Assembly (NCBI RefSeq): GCF_003026215.1
Contig: NZ_PYOC01000010.1
Coordinates: forward strand, 1-64,000
Direction: 5' to 3'
From: Photobacterium indicum
GTDB taxonomy: Bacteria > Pseudomonadota > Gammaproteobacteria > Enterobacterales > Vibrionaceae
DNA length: 64,000 nt
In this document: piece after piece, positions 42,679-52,386 of the stretch
How positions within the stretch are numbered: position 1 is the stretch's first letter
Layout: each line of letters opens with the position of its first letter
The notes under the pieces: model-generated
Databases searched by the model: none
What the model saw: only the letters and a program-made list of their open reading frames with translations
Told to the model about the DNA's origin: nothing
Program-made: the position numbers and the translations under genes

Positions 42679-43695
42679 TTACACACTCCAGCGTTCTTCA
42701 CGCCATTGTGTTTGTTGTTCTTTCGATAGGAATGTCCATGCCACTACGCGGGTCACTTTTTGCCCTTGTGCCATATCAATGGTACGAACATCAACAGCGT
42801 TCACTTGCTTTAAGGCTTTATAAATCGCTGGTAAGTTTTCTTTCTTAGATACTAATGTCGAATACCAGAAGCAATTTTCAGGCTTATCTGAGCTTTCGGT
42901 GATCATACGTTGAATAAATGCAGCCTCACCACCTGGGCACCATAGTTCCGCTTTCTGACCACCAAAATTTAAAACAGGTTTGTTGGTATTACTCTTGGCA
43001 AAAAGTTCGGCTTTTTTGTTGCTGCCTTTCTTGTGCGTATTCGCACTAAGGTTACGTACCTTACGTTCAGATCCCGCCGTTGCTTCTTCTAATGAAGCAT
43101 GAAACGGTGGATTACACATAGTGAAATCAAAGATATCGTTAGCATTGATTATGCCAGTATAGATATTATTCGACTTTTTCTGTAATCGGCATTTAATGCC
43201 ACCCGCTAACGAACGATTAGATTCAACAATAAATTTTGCAGATTTTATTGATAACGCATCAACATCTGAGCCAACAAAGCGCCAACCATAAGCTCGATGA
43301 CCAATGATCGGATAAACGCAATTCGCGCCCATGCCAATATCTAAGCCATTAATGTGCTTACCTTGAGGAATAAGGCCTTCGTTAGACTTCGCCAATAAAT
43401 CCGCAATATGGTGAATATAGTCAGCACGACCAGGAATAGGTGGACACAAGTACCCAGGGGGAATGTCCCAATTTTCGACGCTATAAAAATGATGCAGTAA
43501 TGCTTTGTTTAACATTTTTACAGCTGCAGGATCGGAAAAATCAACAGACAGATCACCGAATTGATTTTCAGCTACAAACGGCGCTAAATCAGGGCAACTT
43601 AATATCAACGCATCAAAATCATAACGTTGACTATGAGGGTTACGCGGGTGTAACCCTTTTTTCTTCTGTGTTGGTTTGTTTTTCTTTTGAGTCAT
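42679..43695 (-). CDS. rlmF: 23S rRNA (adenine1618-N6)-methyltransferase
   Basis: About 338 residues. The N-terminal LHPRNPHSQRYDFDALI followed by CPDLAPFVAENQFGDLSVDF is typical of RlmF. The SAM-binding motif is NGLDIGMGANCVYPIIG, and the methyltransferase motif NPPF lies in FDFTMCNPPFHASLEEA. It methylates A1618 of 23S rRNA. The start at 43695 (MTQKKNKPTQKKKGL) is chosen because the upstream extension to 43785 has no similarity; ribosome sites are weak at both. Confidence 0.9.
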   Translation of the reverse strand: MTQKKNKPTQKKKGLHPRNPHSQRYDFDALILSCPDLAPFVAENQFGDLSVDFSDPAAVKMLNKALLHHFYSVENWDIPPGYLCPPIPGRADYIHHIADLLAKSNEGLIPQGKHINGLDIGMGANCVYPIIGHRAYGWRFVGSDVDALSIKSAKFIVESNRSLAGGIKCRLQKKSNNIYTGIINANDIFDFTMCNPPFHASLEEATAGSERKVRNLSANTHKKGSNKKAELFAKSNTNKPVLNFGGQKAELWCPGGEAAFIQRMITESSDKPENCFWYSTLVSKKENLPAIYKALKQVNAVDVRTIDMAQGQKVTRVVAWTFLSKEQQTQWREERWSV

Positions 43696-43896
43696 TACAT
43701 TTACCAATGGAACATAAGGTTCGCATAACATCCGAATCGCATTCGAATTTAGCGTCGAAGCTGAACACTTCAATAATGTTGCCATTGTACCTGTTTCAAA
43801 TGAATCTAAGGAGATTCTTTATTACAAACACGTTTATTTGATGAAAAGCGAATCACTACTATCTTATTCCACCTCATATGCTAACTAGAATAACAA

Positions 43897-44661
43897 TTAT
43901 TCTTTGTTAGAGGGCTTAATTACTTCAGTTAACTTTCCTATCATGTCGATAGGCATAGGAAATACTACGGTTGTTGTTCTGTCATTTGCCACTTCAGTTA
44001 ATGTTTGCATATAGCGGAGTTGAATTGCATTTGGCGCTTTATTGAGTACGTCTGCCGCTTGACGTAGCTTCTCTGACGCTTCTAACTCACCCGTTGCGTG
44101 AATGACTTTCGCTCGACGAGTTCGTTCGGCCTCTGCTTGTTTAGCTAAAGCACGCACCATGCTGTCATCCAAATCAACATGTTTAATTTCAACATTGGCA
44201 ATTTTGATCCCCCAATTATCGGTATGTTGATCAAGTATTACCTGTAAGTCTTTATTTAGCGCCTCCCGTGCTGATAAGAGTTCATCAAGCTCATGTTGAC
44301 CAAGTACCGAACGTAACGTGGTTTGAGATAACTGGCTGGTTGCTTCAAGGTAATTTTCGACGTTATTGATGGCCATTTTCGGCTCTACCACTCGAAAATA
44401 CACCACAGCGTTCACCTTTACCGACACGTTATCTCGGGTAATCAAATCTTGCGTAGGCACATCAAGTACAATGGTTCGTAGATCCACTCTTACCATTTGC
44501 TGAATAATAGGCACAATGATGATTAATCCCGGCCCTTTTACTTCATAAAAACGTCCGAGTAAGAACACAACTGCACGTTCATACTCTCGTAATATCTTGA
44601 ACATACTAACAAGTAGCACAAACACAAGTGCTACAATTGTCGCAATAGTATAGATGAACAT
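43897..44661 (-). CDS. Slipin (stomatin/prohibitin) family protein
   Basis: A 254-residue SPFH protein. One N-terminal membrane helix (TIATIVALVFVLLVSMF) is followed by the band-7 domain (EYERAVVFLLGRFYEVKGPG, VDLRTIVLDVPTQDLITRDN, VSVKVNAVVYFRV) and a coiled-coil with AEAERTRRAKVIHATGE. With the upstream NfeD-like protease it forms the common slipin-NfeD pair, thought to regulate membrane domains and proteolysis. The two genes are 46 bases apart in one operon. Confidence 0.9.
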   Translation of the reverse strand: MFIYTIATIVALVFVLLVSMFKILREYERAVVFLLGRFYEVKGPGLIIIVPIIQQMVRVDLRTIVLDVPTQDLITRDNVSVKVNAVVYFRVVEPKMAINNVENYLEATSQLSQTTLRSVLGQHELDELLSAREALNKDLQVILDQHTDNWGIKIANVEIKHVDLDDSMVRALAKQAEAERTRRAKVIHATGELEASEKLRQAADVLNKAPNAIQLRYMQTLTEVANDRTTTVVFPMPIDMIGKLTEVIKPSNKE

Positions 44662-44707
44662 AATTCGCCCCTATTAGTTATTCTTCAATATGGTCTTACT
44701 TGTGCCA

Positions 44708-46177
44708 TTATTCTTTAGCCAAATTTTTATCGACATGGCTGGTTTCAACATCAAGCCATAAACCCGATACCTTTTTAACTATTACCCGTTGACCTACCAG
44801 TAAACCATCAGCGCATCTTGCCTGCCAAATTTCACCATCAACCAAAACTCGCCCTGAGCCAGGAAAACCACTCACAACTTTGGCGTACTGACCAATAATA
44901 ACGTCGACTCCTGTTGTAACCGGTTTTCTTCGTGTTTTTAATAACAAGGAAAGCATTACAAATGTAAATAAAGCTGATACAACGGTTAACCCAATAATGA
45001 GTGGTAAAGCAATTTTGTATCCCGGTAATTCCGTATCCATCAGCATAATAGAGCCCAATACAAATGCCACTACTCCACCTAAGCCAAAAATACCAAAACT
45101 CGGTGTAAATGCCTCTGCAATCATTAATGCGATACCTAACAGCAATAAGCCAAGCCCCGCATAACTTACTGGCAGCATTTGCAATGAATACATCGCGAGT
45201 AAAAGGCAAATGCCGCCCATTACACCGGGTAGCCCGACACCAGGGTTATAGAATTCAAGTAATAGACCGTAGATACCAATCAACATAAGAATATAGGCAA
45301 CATTAGGATTGGTGATGACAGATAATAAACTAAAACGCCAATCTTGCTCTCGTTCTATAAACTGAACATTAGCCAGTGACATTTCTTGTTTAACGCCATT
45401 AATAACAACCGTTTTACCATTCGTTTTTTCGACGACTTGATCTAGGTTTGATGCTAGAAAATCAATCACATTTTCAGTTAACGCATTCTCTGAATCTAAA
45501 CTGGCCGCTTCACGAACGGCTTTTTCTGCCCACACTTCATTCCTGCCATGCAATTTAGCTAAGCTCACAATGTACGCAGCCGCATCATTGATCACTTTCT
45601 TTTCCATTGCCGTCGTGGCTTTTACTCGTCCTTCTTGTTGATCCGACTCACTGCTTTTAGCCTCATCATCTGACTTGTTTGTTGCTGACTTATCGTCGCT
45701 AGTTGCATCATCTTTTTTGGCACTGTTTTCATCACCTTTTTGCGAATCGCCTTTCGGCGCAAATGGATTATCTGATTTATCAGGTGCTTTCCCACCCCCT
45801 AATGAAACAGGCGTCGCTGCACCAAGGTTGGTACCCGGAGCCATTGAAGCGATATGACTTGCCAATAATATATACGTACCCGCACTGGCTGCACGAGAGC
45901 CCGCAGGGCCAACCCAGGTCGCTATAGGTACAGATGATGTAGTAATTGCACGAATAATGTCTCGCATAGAGGTATCTAGCCCTCCGGGAGTATTCATTTT
46001 GAGTACGACAAGGGATGCATTATCTATTTGCGCTTGTTCGATTTCTCTGGCAACAAAATCGCTAGTTGCAGGTCCAATACCACCGTTTATTTCAACAACC
46101 CAAACATCATCCGCTAACGCCGAAATAGAATGAAGCAATAGCGTAGTAACGAATACGCAAAGAGAGAGAAATTTCAT
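44708..46177 (-). CDS. NfeD-type membrane serine protease
   Basis: A 489-residue protein: signal peptide, ClpP-like serine protease domain (nucleophile Ser in GPAGSRAASAGTYILLASH; Lys partner probably in TAMEKKVINDAAAYIVSLA), four or five membrane helices, then a C-terminal OB-fold NfeD domain (GVDVIIGQYAKVVSGFPGSG, QRVIVKKVSGLWLDV). Inside the protease domain a charged, low-complexity insert of about 55 residues (about residues 130-185; Asp, Lys, Ser, Gly) is probably disordered. Pairs with the slipin gene. Confidence 0.88.
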   Translation of the reverse strand: MKFLSLCVFVTTLLLHSISALADDVWVVEINGGIGPATSDFVAREIEQAQIDNASLVVLKMNTPGGLDTSMRDIIRAITTSSVPIATWVGPAGSRAASAGTYILLASHIASMAPGTNLGAATPVSLGGGKAPDKSDNPFAPKGDSQKGDENSAKKDDATSDDKSATNKSDDEAKSSESDQQEGRVKATTAMEKKVINDAAAYIVSLAKLHGRNEVWAEKAVREAASLDSENALTENVIDFLASNLDQVVEKTNGKTVVINGVKQEMSLANVQFIEREQDWRFSLLSVITNPNVAYILMLIGIYGLLLEFYNPGVGLPGVMGGICLLLAMYSLQMLPVSYAGLGLLLLGIALMIAEAFTPSFGIFGLGGVVAFVLGSIMLMDTELPGYKIALPLIIGLTVVSALFTFVMLSLLLKTRRKPVTTGVDVIIGQYAKVVSGFPGSGRVLVDGEIWQARCADGLLVGQRVIVKKVSGLWLDVETSHVDKNLAKE

Positions 46178-46316
46178 ATAGACTCCTCTACCAATACCAA
46201 CCTAAAACGATAGTGTGCTGGTGGGTTAGTATCTTAGTGACGATAAGCTCGACTTTATAAGCATAGTTCAACCTTAAATACACACATAAAAAACATGGTG
46301 TAATACAGTTACCTAA

Positions 46317-46369
46317 TACCAAATCCATTAATTACCTGCTCAGTTCAGCGAGAGTTAATGGAATTGGTA
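46317..46369. repeat. 53-bp palindromic repeat
   Basis: Two 15-base arms match at 14 positions (46317-46331 and 46355-46369; TACCAA-TCCATTAA type) around a 23-base loop. It lies upstream of the channel gene in a 306-base gap with no other gene. It resembles small dispersed palindromes common in vibrio genomes. Confidence 0.6.
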
Positions 46370-46483
46370 TCACTACCTCTCAATAATCATCACGAATAGC
46401 AGTTATGAGGCTTATACTTATATTTATATTTACACAGACAATCATTCGCGAGGTTGTTCGTCATTTTTTAAAGGTGGGTCGTT

Positions 46484-47602
46484 ATGGCAGAAACGAAATC
46501 AATCACCAAACCACTTTCTATTCTGTTCTACCTCTTATTCATATTTATATCGGTTCCAGCACAAAGCACTTCGACCAACAATATAAAACAAGACTCATTG
46601 ATTAAAGTTGGAAGCTATCATTGCCCTCCCTTTGTTATTCACGAAAACGACGAAGACTACACCGGGTTAACAATACTACTGTGGGAACAAATAGCTAAAA
46701 AATTAAATCTACAATACGAAATCAAGCAATACCCCCTAGCAGAATTACTCGATGCCGTCGCTGAAGGTAAGATCAACATTGGCATTTCGTGTATTTCAAT
46801 TACCCCTGAAAGAGAAGAACGCTTAGACTTTTCACACTCGTTTTATGAAACACACCTTGCCATTGCTGTTAAGAAGCAAGGCTACCTAGCATCAATAATC
46901 AATATTCTAACTAACAAAAAACTCTTGCTGGTATTAGCCATTCTCTTATGTGCCGCCGCATTAATTGGTAGCGTCTTTTATTTTCTTGAAAACAAGGTAA
47001 ACGACAAGCTCTATTCTATGCAAACCCGCCTAGGCCGGTTCGTTGAAGGGTTCATTCTAGGCTTACTCTTTATAACCAAAGGACCCTTTAATTATTTCGA
47101 GTTTAAGACACTGTCGGGGCGCTTTTTGACTGTAATTATTGCCATTTTCTCCACATTATTTATTGCCAGTATCACGGCTGTTCTTGCCAGTACATTTACA
47201 TTGGGCTTATTAAATTCAGATATCAAGAATCCGAATGATCTCGCGAACATTAAAACAGGCGCTAAAAAGTCATCTACATCGTCTCAGTTTCTCACCAATC
47301 ACAGTATTGTTCATCAAGCGTATAATACGGTAGAAGATATGCTAGTCGCATTAGAAAAAGGTGAAATAGAAGCCGTGATCGCCGATGATCCTGTCCTGAA
47401 ATATCAGATAAAAAAGGCGAAAGAACGTGGCGTGTATACAGATATGATTGTACTGCCGTATCAATTCGAAAAGCAAAACTACGGCTTCGCCATTGAAGAT
47501 AGCAGCCCTTATACAGAAGAATTGAATCGAGCACTGTTAAAGATCCGTCAAAGTAATGAATGGCGTCAGGCACTAAACAAGTACTTTACTGACATACCCT
47601 AG
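46484..47602 (+). CDS. Ionotropic-glutamate-receptor-like channel (ligand-binding domain split by pore)
   Basis: A 372-residue protein. After a signal peptide comes lobe 1 of a family 3 solute-binding fold (KVGSYHCPPFVIHENDEDYT, GLTILLWEQIAKKLNL, GISCISITPEREERLDFSHS). A membrane module follows at about residues 140-245: helix LVLAILLCAAALIGSVFYFL, a re-entrant-like GFILGLLFITKGPFNYFEF, and helix FLTVIIAIFSTLFIASITAV. Lobe 2 then resumes (NDLANIKTGAKKSSTSSQFL). This is the bacterial GluR0 layout. The potassium filter TVGYGD is absent, so ion choice is unknown. Start by AGGTGGG. Confidence 0.8.
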   Translation: MAETKSITKPLSILFYLLFIFISVPAQSTSTNNIKQDSLIKVGSYHCPPFVIHENDEDYTGLTILLWEQIAKKLNLQYEIKQYPLAELLDAVAEGKINIGISCISITPEREERLDFSHSFYETHLAIAVKKQGYLASIINILTNKKLLLVLAILLCAAALIGSVFYFLENKVNDKLYSMQTRLGRFVEGFILGLLFITKGPFNYFEFKTLSGRFLTVIIAIFSTLFIASITAVLASTFTLGLLNSDIKNPNDLANIKTGAKKSSTSSQFLTNHSIVHQAYNTVEDMLVALEKGEIEAVIADDPVLKYQIKKAKERGVYTDMIVLPYQFEKQNYGFAIEDSSPYTEELNRALLKIRQSNEWRQALNKYFTDIP

Positions 47603-47622
47603 TAATAAAAAAATAATAAAAA

Positions 47623-47652
47623 AAAGCCCTCACTGTATGTCAGCAAGGGCTT
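47623..47652. terminator. Terminator between convergent genes
   Basis: Stem AAGCCCT / AGGGCTT with an A-run on its left and TTATA on the right, between the channel gene and viaA. Confidence 0.6.
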
Positions 47653-47675
47653 ATACCCAAGTTACCTCAAGATAC
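47652..47675 (+). repeat. End fragment of the 282-bp repeat family
   Basis: TATACCCAAGTTACCTCAAGAT is nearly the same as the ends of the element at 15826-16107 (TATACCCAAG-TACCTCAA). The rest is not found here, so it is a solo end or relic. Confidence 0.55.
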
Positions 47676-47702
47676 TCTGTAGCTCTCAATCTAAAGGATC
47701 TT

Positions 47703-49151
47703 CTATCTCCACTTTAATAAGCGGCTTAGTTTTGATGGATGGTATGACCAACAGTGATCAAACATTGTCATTAATTCAGGGTTACCGTAGCGAGATAAAT
47801 TAATCGCATGGAATCGGTTCTTTTGTTCTTTAAGCTTACTGATTCTTGCCAGCATTTCTGCTGATTGAGAAGGTGCGATAAAGTCAGATAACACAACCAA
47901 ATCGGCATTTTTGTACTTATCGGACGTCATTAGATCAATCGATTGATCCAATACTGGCCCCAAATCTGTGCCACCATGGAAAGAATAAGACAGAAAATTC
48001 AACACTTCCGTTAAACCATCTTGTTTCGTGAGTTCATACGTTATCTGTTGAGTCGAGAACATAATCACGTAACAATCACGATCTTCTGCTAACGCAATTT
48101 GCATTAAACCATACGCAAGTGCTTTAGCGCATTGCTCTGGAAACCCAGACATCGACCCCGACGCATCGATACAAACAATAAAAGGGCCTTTATCTTGATC
48201 GACTTGCTTGGTTTGACGTTTAAATGCTTTTACTTTTCGTAACTTACGTTGTGAACCCTGCACGCGATAATTCATTAAACGCTTATCGACAAGGTGCTTA
48301 TAGAACACAACTTCAAGCTCTGGGTAAGCAAGAAACATGGCTTCATTGGGTAACAACTTGGATAAGTCATCACTTTCATGAATACCGACAATATCATCCG
48401 TTACACTGTCACTCTTTTCTTCGACCATTCGCAAGTCTTCAGATTTCACACGCTCTTTATTAGGGTCATCAATTTCATTCGCCATTCTTCCGAGCTTTTC
48501 TGCGATTTCTTTCAGACCATTATTCTTCTTTAAGAAAGAGGCAATAGACTTCATGGAATCGATATCTGTTCGCGTTAGCTTCGCTTTCGCCATATCCCAC
48601 AACCGACCCGCTTTTTTGGGGTCGCCTGCTTCTGTAACTTCTTCCATTTGTTTCATGGTTTCAATACGCTGGTATAAATCAGCAATCAGCTTATCTTTAT
48701 GTTGCTCAAGATCGTTGGCTTGTGCTTCTTTTAGCGCATGTGACAAATACTCATACCACGTATTACAGAAGTAACTCTGAAACATAGGGTTATGCTTTTC
48801 ATGTTCTCGTGCATTTAACCGCTTCGCTTTAAAATAAAAGGCCGACTGACCTTCTAATTTACGAATAACAGTATCAATGTTATCCATAAACTCTTCCTGA
48901 CTCCAATTACTTGCAACCTGGTAGAGTTCGAGCTCTTGGCTAAATTGTTCTTCAATACTGACATTTGAAATTTTGTTCTTAACTTGACCGCGCCATTTCA
49001 TTACCTGGTTTTTCATCGCTCCTTTAATACCAGGACTGGCTTCAGCTGCCATCAAGAGCTGTGGTCGAGCCATCACTTCATGCACAGCATTATCAATAAT
49101 GCCTGATTCAGCGAGCATCAGCGCTAGGTTAATACCTTCAGATACCGGCAT
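47703..49151 (-). CDS. viaA: ViaA, VWA-domain partner of RavA
   Basis: A 482-residue protein. The C-terminal VWA domain has the MIDAS motif FIVCIDASGSMSGFPE (about residue 330), with SYSHGGTD-type SFHGGTDLGP and VVLSDFIAP as further metal-site loops. The N-terminal helical part has EEFMDNIDTVIRKLEGQSAF. ViaA works with the MoxR ATPase RavA, linked in E. coli to respiration, iron-sulfur and aminoglycoside response. It lies 28 bases after ravA in the same operon. Confidence 0.9.
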   Translation of the reverse strand: MPVSEGINLALMLAESGIIDNAVHEVMARPQLLMAAEASPGIKGAMKNQVMKWRGQVKNKISNVSIEEQFSQELELYQVASNWSQEEFMDNIDTVIRKLEGQSAFYFKAKRLNAREHEKHNPMFQSYFCNTWYEYLSHALKEAQANDLEQHKDKLIADLYQRIETMKQMEEVTEAGDPKKAGRLWDMAKAKLTRTDIDSMKSIASFLKKNNGLKEIAEKLGRMANEIDDPNKERVKSEDLRMVEEKSDSVTDDIVGIHESDDLSKLLPNEAMFLAYPELEVVFYKHLVDKRLMNYRVQGSQRKLRKVKAFKRQTKQVDQDKGPFIVCIDASGSMSGFPEQCAKALAYGLMQIALAEDRDCYVIMFSTQQITYELTKQDGLTEVLNFLSYSFHGGTDLGPVLDQSIDLMTSDKYKNADLVVLSDFIAPSQSAEMLARISKLKEQKNRFHAINLSRYGNPELMTMFDHCWSYHPSKLSRLLKWR

Positions 49152-49179
49152 AGACCACTCCCTTTAGTTATGAGAAAAA

Positions 49180-50832
49180 TTACGAGAAAAACTCAGATAA
49201 TTGAGAAATTCTGAACGCACTTTTTTCAATCACTAACTTTAATTCTGAAACCGATTCAGAGGCCTCGGAAATACTGCATTCAATTAATGTTGGTATTTCT
49301 TTCTCAACAAAATTATGAGGAAGTGCACCGTGGAAGCTTGTACGAGAGATCTTGATATTATGCTCAGCATCGGTCACTTTACCTGACGCCTGCTTCACGC
49401 GTTCTTGTAGCTGTTCATTTTGCTTTGCTGTAATACCTTTATTACCCGCGATACCGACTAACACATCACGATTCGCAATATCTTTAATCACTAATCGGCA
49501 TTGAGCATCAATTTCAAACTGAAGGCGGCACAGGTTCGTATTTTTATTGACGAAACCATAGACATCACAACGTCCTGTTCGGATTTTTTTATCAAACTCA
49601 TCACCATCAACGTAAACCCAGCGGCTATCGCCTTGTTCTTTTTCAGAAACAGACGGGTTCTGCTGAAGCATAACCAGTTTAATCATGCGCGGGTTATGAT
49701 TAACGTTGTAGCGCTTCGAGGTACTGAAGTTATATTTAAACCATTCTTTGCGTAAAGTAGATTCACGGCTAAATGTTACGACAAGATCAGAGGCAACTTT
49801 TTCATTTACTTCATCAATAATCTGCTGAGCTTCGTTCGCATCAGATTGTGATGCGCTTTGATCAAAGGCTTTTTCTGTTGCAAATTCACGTACCAATGTT
49901 CGAATAACATTGCGCGATTCTGGGCTGTGCCATAAACAATCTTGAAGTAACAGCAAATCGAGCGGATTGATTTCATCTCGACCATTAAAGAAAGCACTCG
50001 CTTTTAATAAGCGTACTGACTTCTTCCAGCGTCGATCAGAGATATACAGTTCACTATCTGCCTCTGCAATATCAGCCGTTTCAGATTGCTTTTCTATCAT
50101 AGATTTAAGTTGATAGATTTTTTCAAAAATGTCTTCAGATAATTTGACGTCTTCAATGCAAGCCTGCCATTGAACATATTCTTCATCTTTAATGGTTAAA
50201 CTTGGATCTATCACGACAGATGTTCGGCCATCATCCATTAGCATCGATTTAAAGTTTTTCTTTTCTTGAATACGATTAACGAACACGCGAACAAGCATGC
50301 GGTCATAGAGTGCATCAAGCCCACTATCTTCATCTGGCAGTTCGTTCGACGCTGTTATCAGCAAACGCATGGGTACAGGTAACACATCCTGACCATTTTT
50401 AAAGGTACGTTCGTTTACAACTGTCAGTAATGTATTGAGGATTGCAGGGCCGGCTTTCCATATTTCATCGAGAAAAACAACTTGTGCGGTTGGCAAGTAT
50501 CCGTCGATTAATCGCACATACTTACCATTGTCTTTGAGTTCTTGTATTGATAAAGGGCCAAACACTTCTTCCGGTGTTGAAAAACGGGTCATCAAGTAAT
50601 CAAAGAATTTACTGTTATCGAAGGCTTGTATTAAACGTTTAGCGATTAAACTTTTAGCAATACCAGGGGGGCCAAGTAAAAAGACACTCTCACCCGCTAA
50701 GGCAGAAAGTAAGCAAAGTTTGATGGTTTCTTCACGCTCGTATACACCGTTAGACAGTGCCTTAATAAGCTTTTGAATCCTTTCAGAAATTAACGCTTTA
50801 TTCGGTTGTGCAGATTTTGCCATTGTTAGCAT
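49180..50832 (-). CDS. ravA: RavA, MoxR-family AAA+ ATPase
   Basis: A 550-residue ATPase. The N-terminal AAA+ module has Walker A LGPPGIAKSLIAK (about residues 55-67), Walker B QVVFLDEIWKAGPAILNTLL, sensor-1 region LLITASNELPDED, and a C-terminal LARA-like/triple-helical part, which in E. coli binds the lysine decarboxylase LdcI. The ATG at 50832 has AGGAATT upstream; ATG 50823 is possible too. First gene of ravA-viaA. Confidence 0.92.
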   Translation of the reverse strand: MLTMAKSAQPNKALISERIQKLIKALSNGVYEREETIKLCLLSALAGESVFLLGPPGIAKSLIAKRLIQAFDNSKFFDYLMTRFSTPEEVFGPLSIQELKDNGKYVRLIDGYLPTAQVVFLDEIWKAGPAILNTLLTVVNERTFKNGQDVLPVPMRLLITASNELPDEDSGLDALYDRMLVRVFVNRIQEKKNFKSMLMDDGRTSVVIDPSLTIKDEEYVQWQACIEDVKLSEDIFEKIYQLKSMIEKQSETADIAEADSELYISDRRWKKSVRLLKASAFFNGRDEINPLDLLLLQDCLWHSPESRNVIRTLVREFATEKAFDQSASQSDANEAQQIIDEVNEKVASDLVVTFSRESTLRKEWFKYNFSTSKRYNVNHNPRMIKLVMLQQNPSVSEKEQGDSRWVYVDGDEFDKKIRTGRCDVYGFVNKNTNLCRLQFEIDAQCRLVIKDIANRDVLVGIAGNKGITAKQNEQLQERVKQASGKVTDAEHNIKISRTSFHGALPHNFVEKEIPTLIECSISEASESVSELKLVIEKSAFRISQLSEFFS

Positions 50833-51396
50833 AATTCCTGACCTCTCTAATTGTTATGTCCATGTGCCAAAGCACAACAATTGCTGCCATTACTTAGCAT
50901 AGACACAATAACCCAATTGTTGCAAAAGTGTTAACAACAAATACCTTTTAACACTTTTATATCAAAGAGATCTATCAACAACAAGCAAGCAAACATTGTT
51001 TGCAAAAATAATACTTTGCCACCAATACTTACCACTAGAAACACACTGTTACATTTGCTTACAAACATTCCTTAAATCAATGTGTTAAATCCGCTTAATT
51101 CTTAAATCTATTTTCATGCCAATAATTTTCGATTGAAAATTTAATTTTAAAATTTCAATCCATATCGTTTTGTCGGAAATTTCAACATGCCTTCATAGCC
51201 ATTTTTTAGTAGAAGGTTATATTTTATAAAGGAGATGAAAATTTATAGAGTCAAAATTAACTCATTTCACTTTGAAAATTAGTCACACAAAAGACACAGC
51301 CAATGTTTCCTTATTGAAAAAAGTAAACATCTTGTCCAAGCATATGCACTTTGACAATATGGACCTGTTATCTCAAACAAAAAACCTAAGGCTATA
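50833..51396. other. Divergent region between ravA and the diguanylate cyclase
   Basis: 564 very AT-rich bases. No ORF with a plausible ribosome site beyond a 15-codon one at about 51236, which is spaced too tightly to its GGAG to trust. A short inverted AATTGTTG-type repeat occurs near 50880-50930. Promoters of both flanking genes are expected. Confidence 0.45.
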
Positions 51397-52257
51397 ATGA
51401 ACAACGTATCTCAACTTCCTATGCGACTGATTATTATAGTGTGCATTGGCTTTTTGCTATCGGCATTAATACCATCAAGTGAAAGCCTTGAAGTACTCAC
51501 CTCAATAATAACCTTAGTATTAATTATTATGCTGTTACGCGAAGATTTTGGTATGGAAACTAAATCTTGGCTTATTTTGGCTTTAGGCACTTATAGCCTT
51601 GGTGTTTTTGCAGATCTACTAGATGAGATTCCAGAGCTGGGTAACCATAAACTACTCAACAATGCAGATGATGTTTTCATGCATATTGGTGTTTTTCTTA
51701 TGTGTTTTTGTTTTATTAAAATACTTCATCAACGTCGTACATTAATAGATAGCCTAAATACACAGGTAACCAAAGCACGTGATTTAGAAAGTGTACTCAG
51801 CCGTCAGGCATTACAAGATGAATTAACCGGGTTATTAAATCGTCGCTCGTTATTCCGACGTTTTGATGAAATGGCGGTTAACCACCAGCGAGGCATGCTT
51901 GCTTACATTGATATCGATAATTTCAAACAAGTTAATGATCGATTAGGTCATAGCCTAGGGGATGAGTTACTTGTTATTATAGCGAACAGTTTATTAAAAA
52001 CAGTGCCTCTTGGTAGCCGAAGTTATCGAATTGGCGGCGATGAATTCATTGTTTTGCTGCCTAGTGATGATCAGCAAATGTGTGAGGAATGGATTAGCGA
52101 CCTTTACGATATAACAACTAAAACCCGTAAAGAATATAATATTGGCATCAGCGTCGGCATTGCACCCTACTATCCAGGAAACCTATCTGATCCTGACTCT
52201 ATTCTTACGCAAGCAGATAAAGCAATGTACACAAATAAAAATAAAGAAAAGGCTTAA
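51397..52257 (+). CDS. Membrane diguanylate cyclase (GGDEF)
   Basis: A 286-residue protein. The first about 110 residues are three or four membrane helices (LIIIVCIGFLLSALIPSS, VLTSIITLVLIIMLLRE, LILALGTYSLGVFADLL), followed by a short coiled coil (LIDSLNTQVTKARDLESVL) and a GGDEF domain (LTGLLNRRSLFRRFDEM, DIDNFKQVNDRLGHSLGDEL, IGGDEFIVLLPS). The active-site motif is complete, so it should make cyclic di-GMP. The inhibitory RxxD site upstream of GGDEF is missing. Start by CCTAAGGCT. Confidence 0.92.
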   Translation: MNNVSQLPMRLIIIVCIGFLLSALIPSSESLEVLTSIITLVLIIMLLREDFGMETKSWLILALGTYSLGVFADLLDEIPELGNHKLLNNADDVFMHIGVFLMCFCFIKILHQRRTLIDSLNTQVTKARDLESVLSRQALQDELTGLLNRRSLFRRFDEMAVNHQRGMLAYIDIDNFKQVNDRLGHSLGDELLVIIANSLLKTVPLGSRSYRIGGDEFIVLLPSDDQQMCEEWISDLYDITTKTRKEYNIGISVGIAPYYPGNLSDPDSILTQADKAMYTNKNKEKA

Positions 52258-52331
52258 TGTTTGCTCAAGAACTAAACTTATCACACGGGAGCCCACAAAC
52301 ATCTTCATTGAGTTATGCATTTTTCACAGAA

Positions 52332-52349
52332 CTGTCATACATCCGTAAT
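52332..52349 (+). promoter_or_regulatory. Possible Pho box upstream of the PstS-like gene
   Basis: CTGTCAT (52332) and CCGTAAT (52343) are 11 bases apart, as in the tandem CTGTCAT repeats bound by PhoB; the first is perfect and the second has two differences. It lies 38 bases before the start, fitting phosphate-starvation control. Motif-based inference. Confidence 0.45.
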
Positions 52350-52386
52350 AAGATGGTGTAAATCCAACTTATTACGGAGAAAGTCA

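Noticed and set aside
51236..51283. 15-codon ORF after AAAGGAG
   Set aside because: The ATG directly abuts the purine run, so spacing is too short, and the peptide shows nothing recognisable.
50833..51396. Possible tRNA or small RNA in the long AT-rich gap
   Set aside because: No cloverleaf or strong terminator pattern was found by eye.
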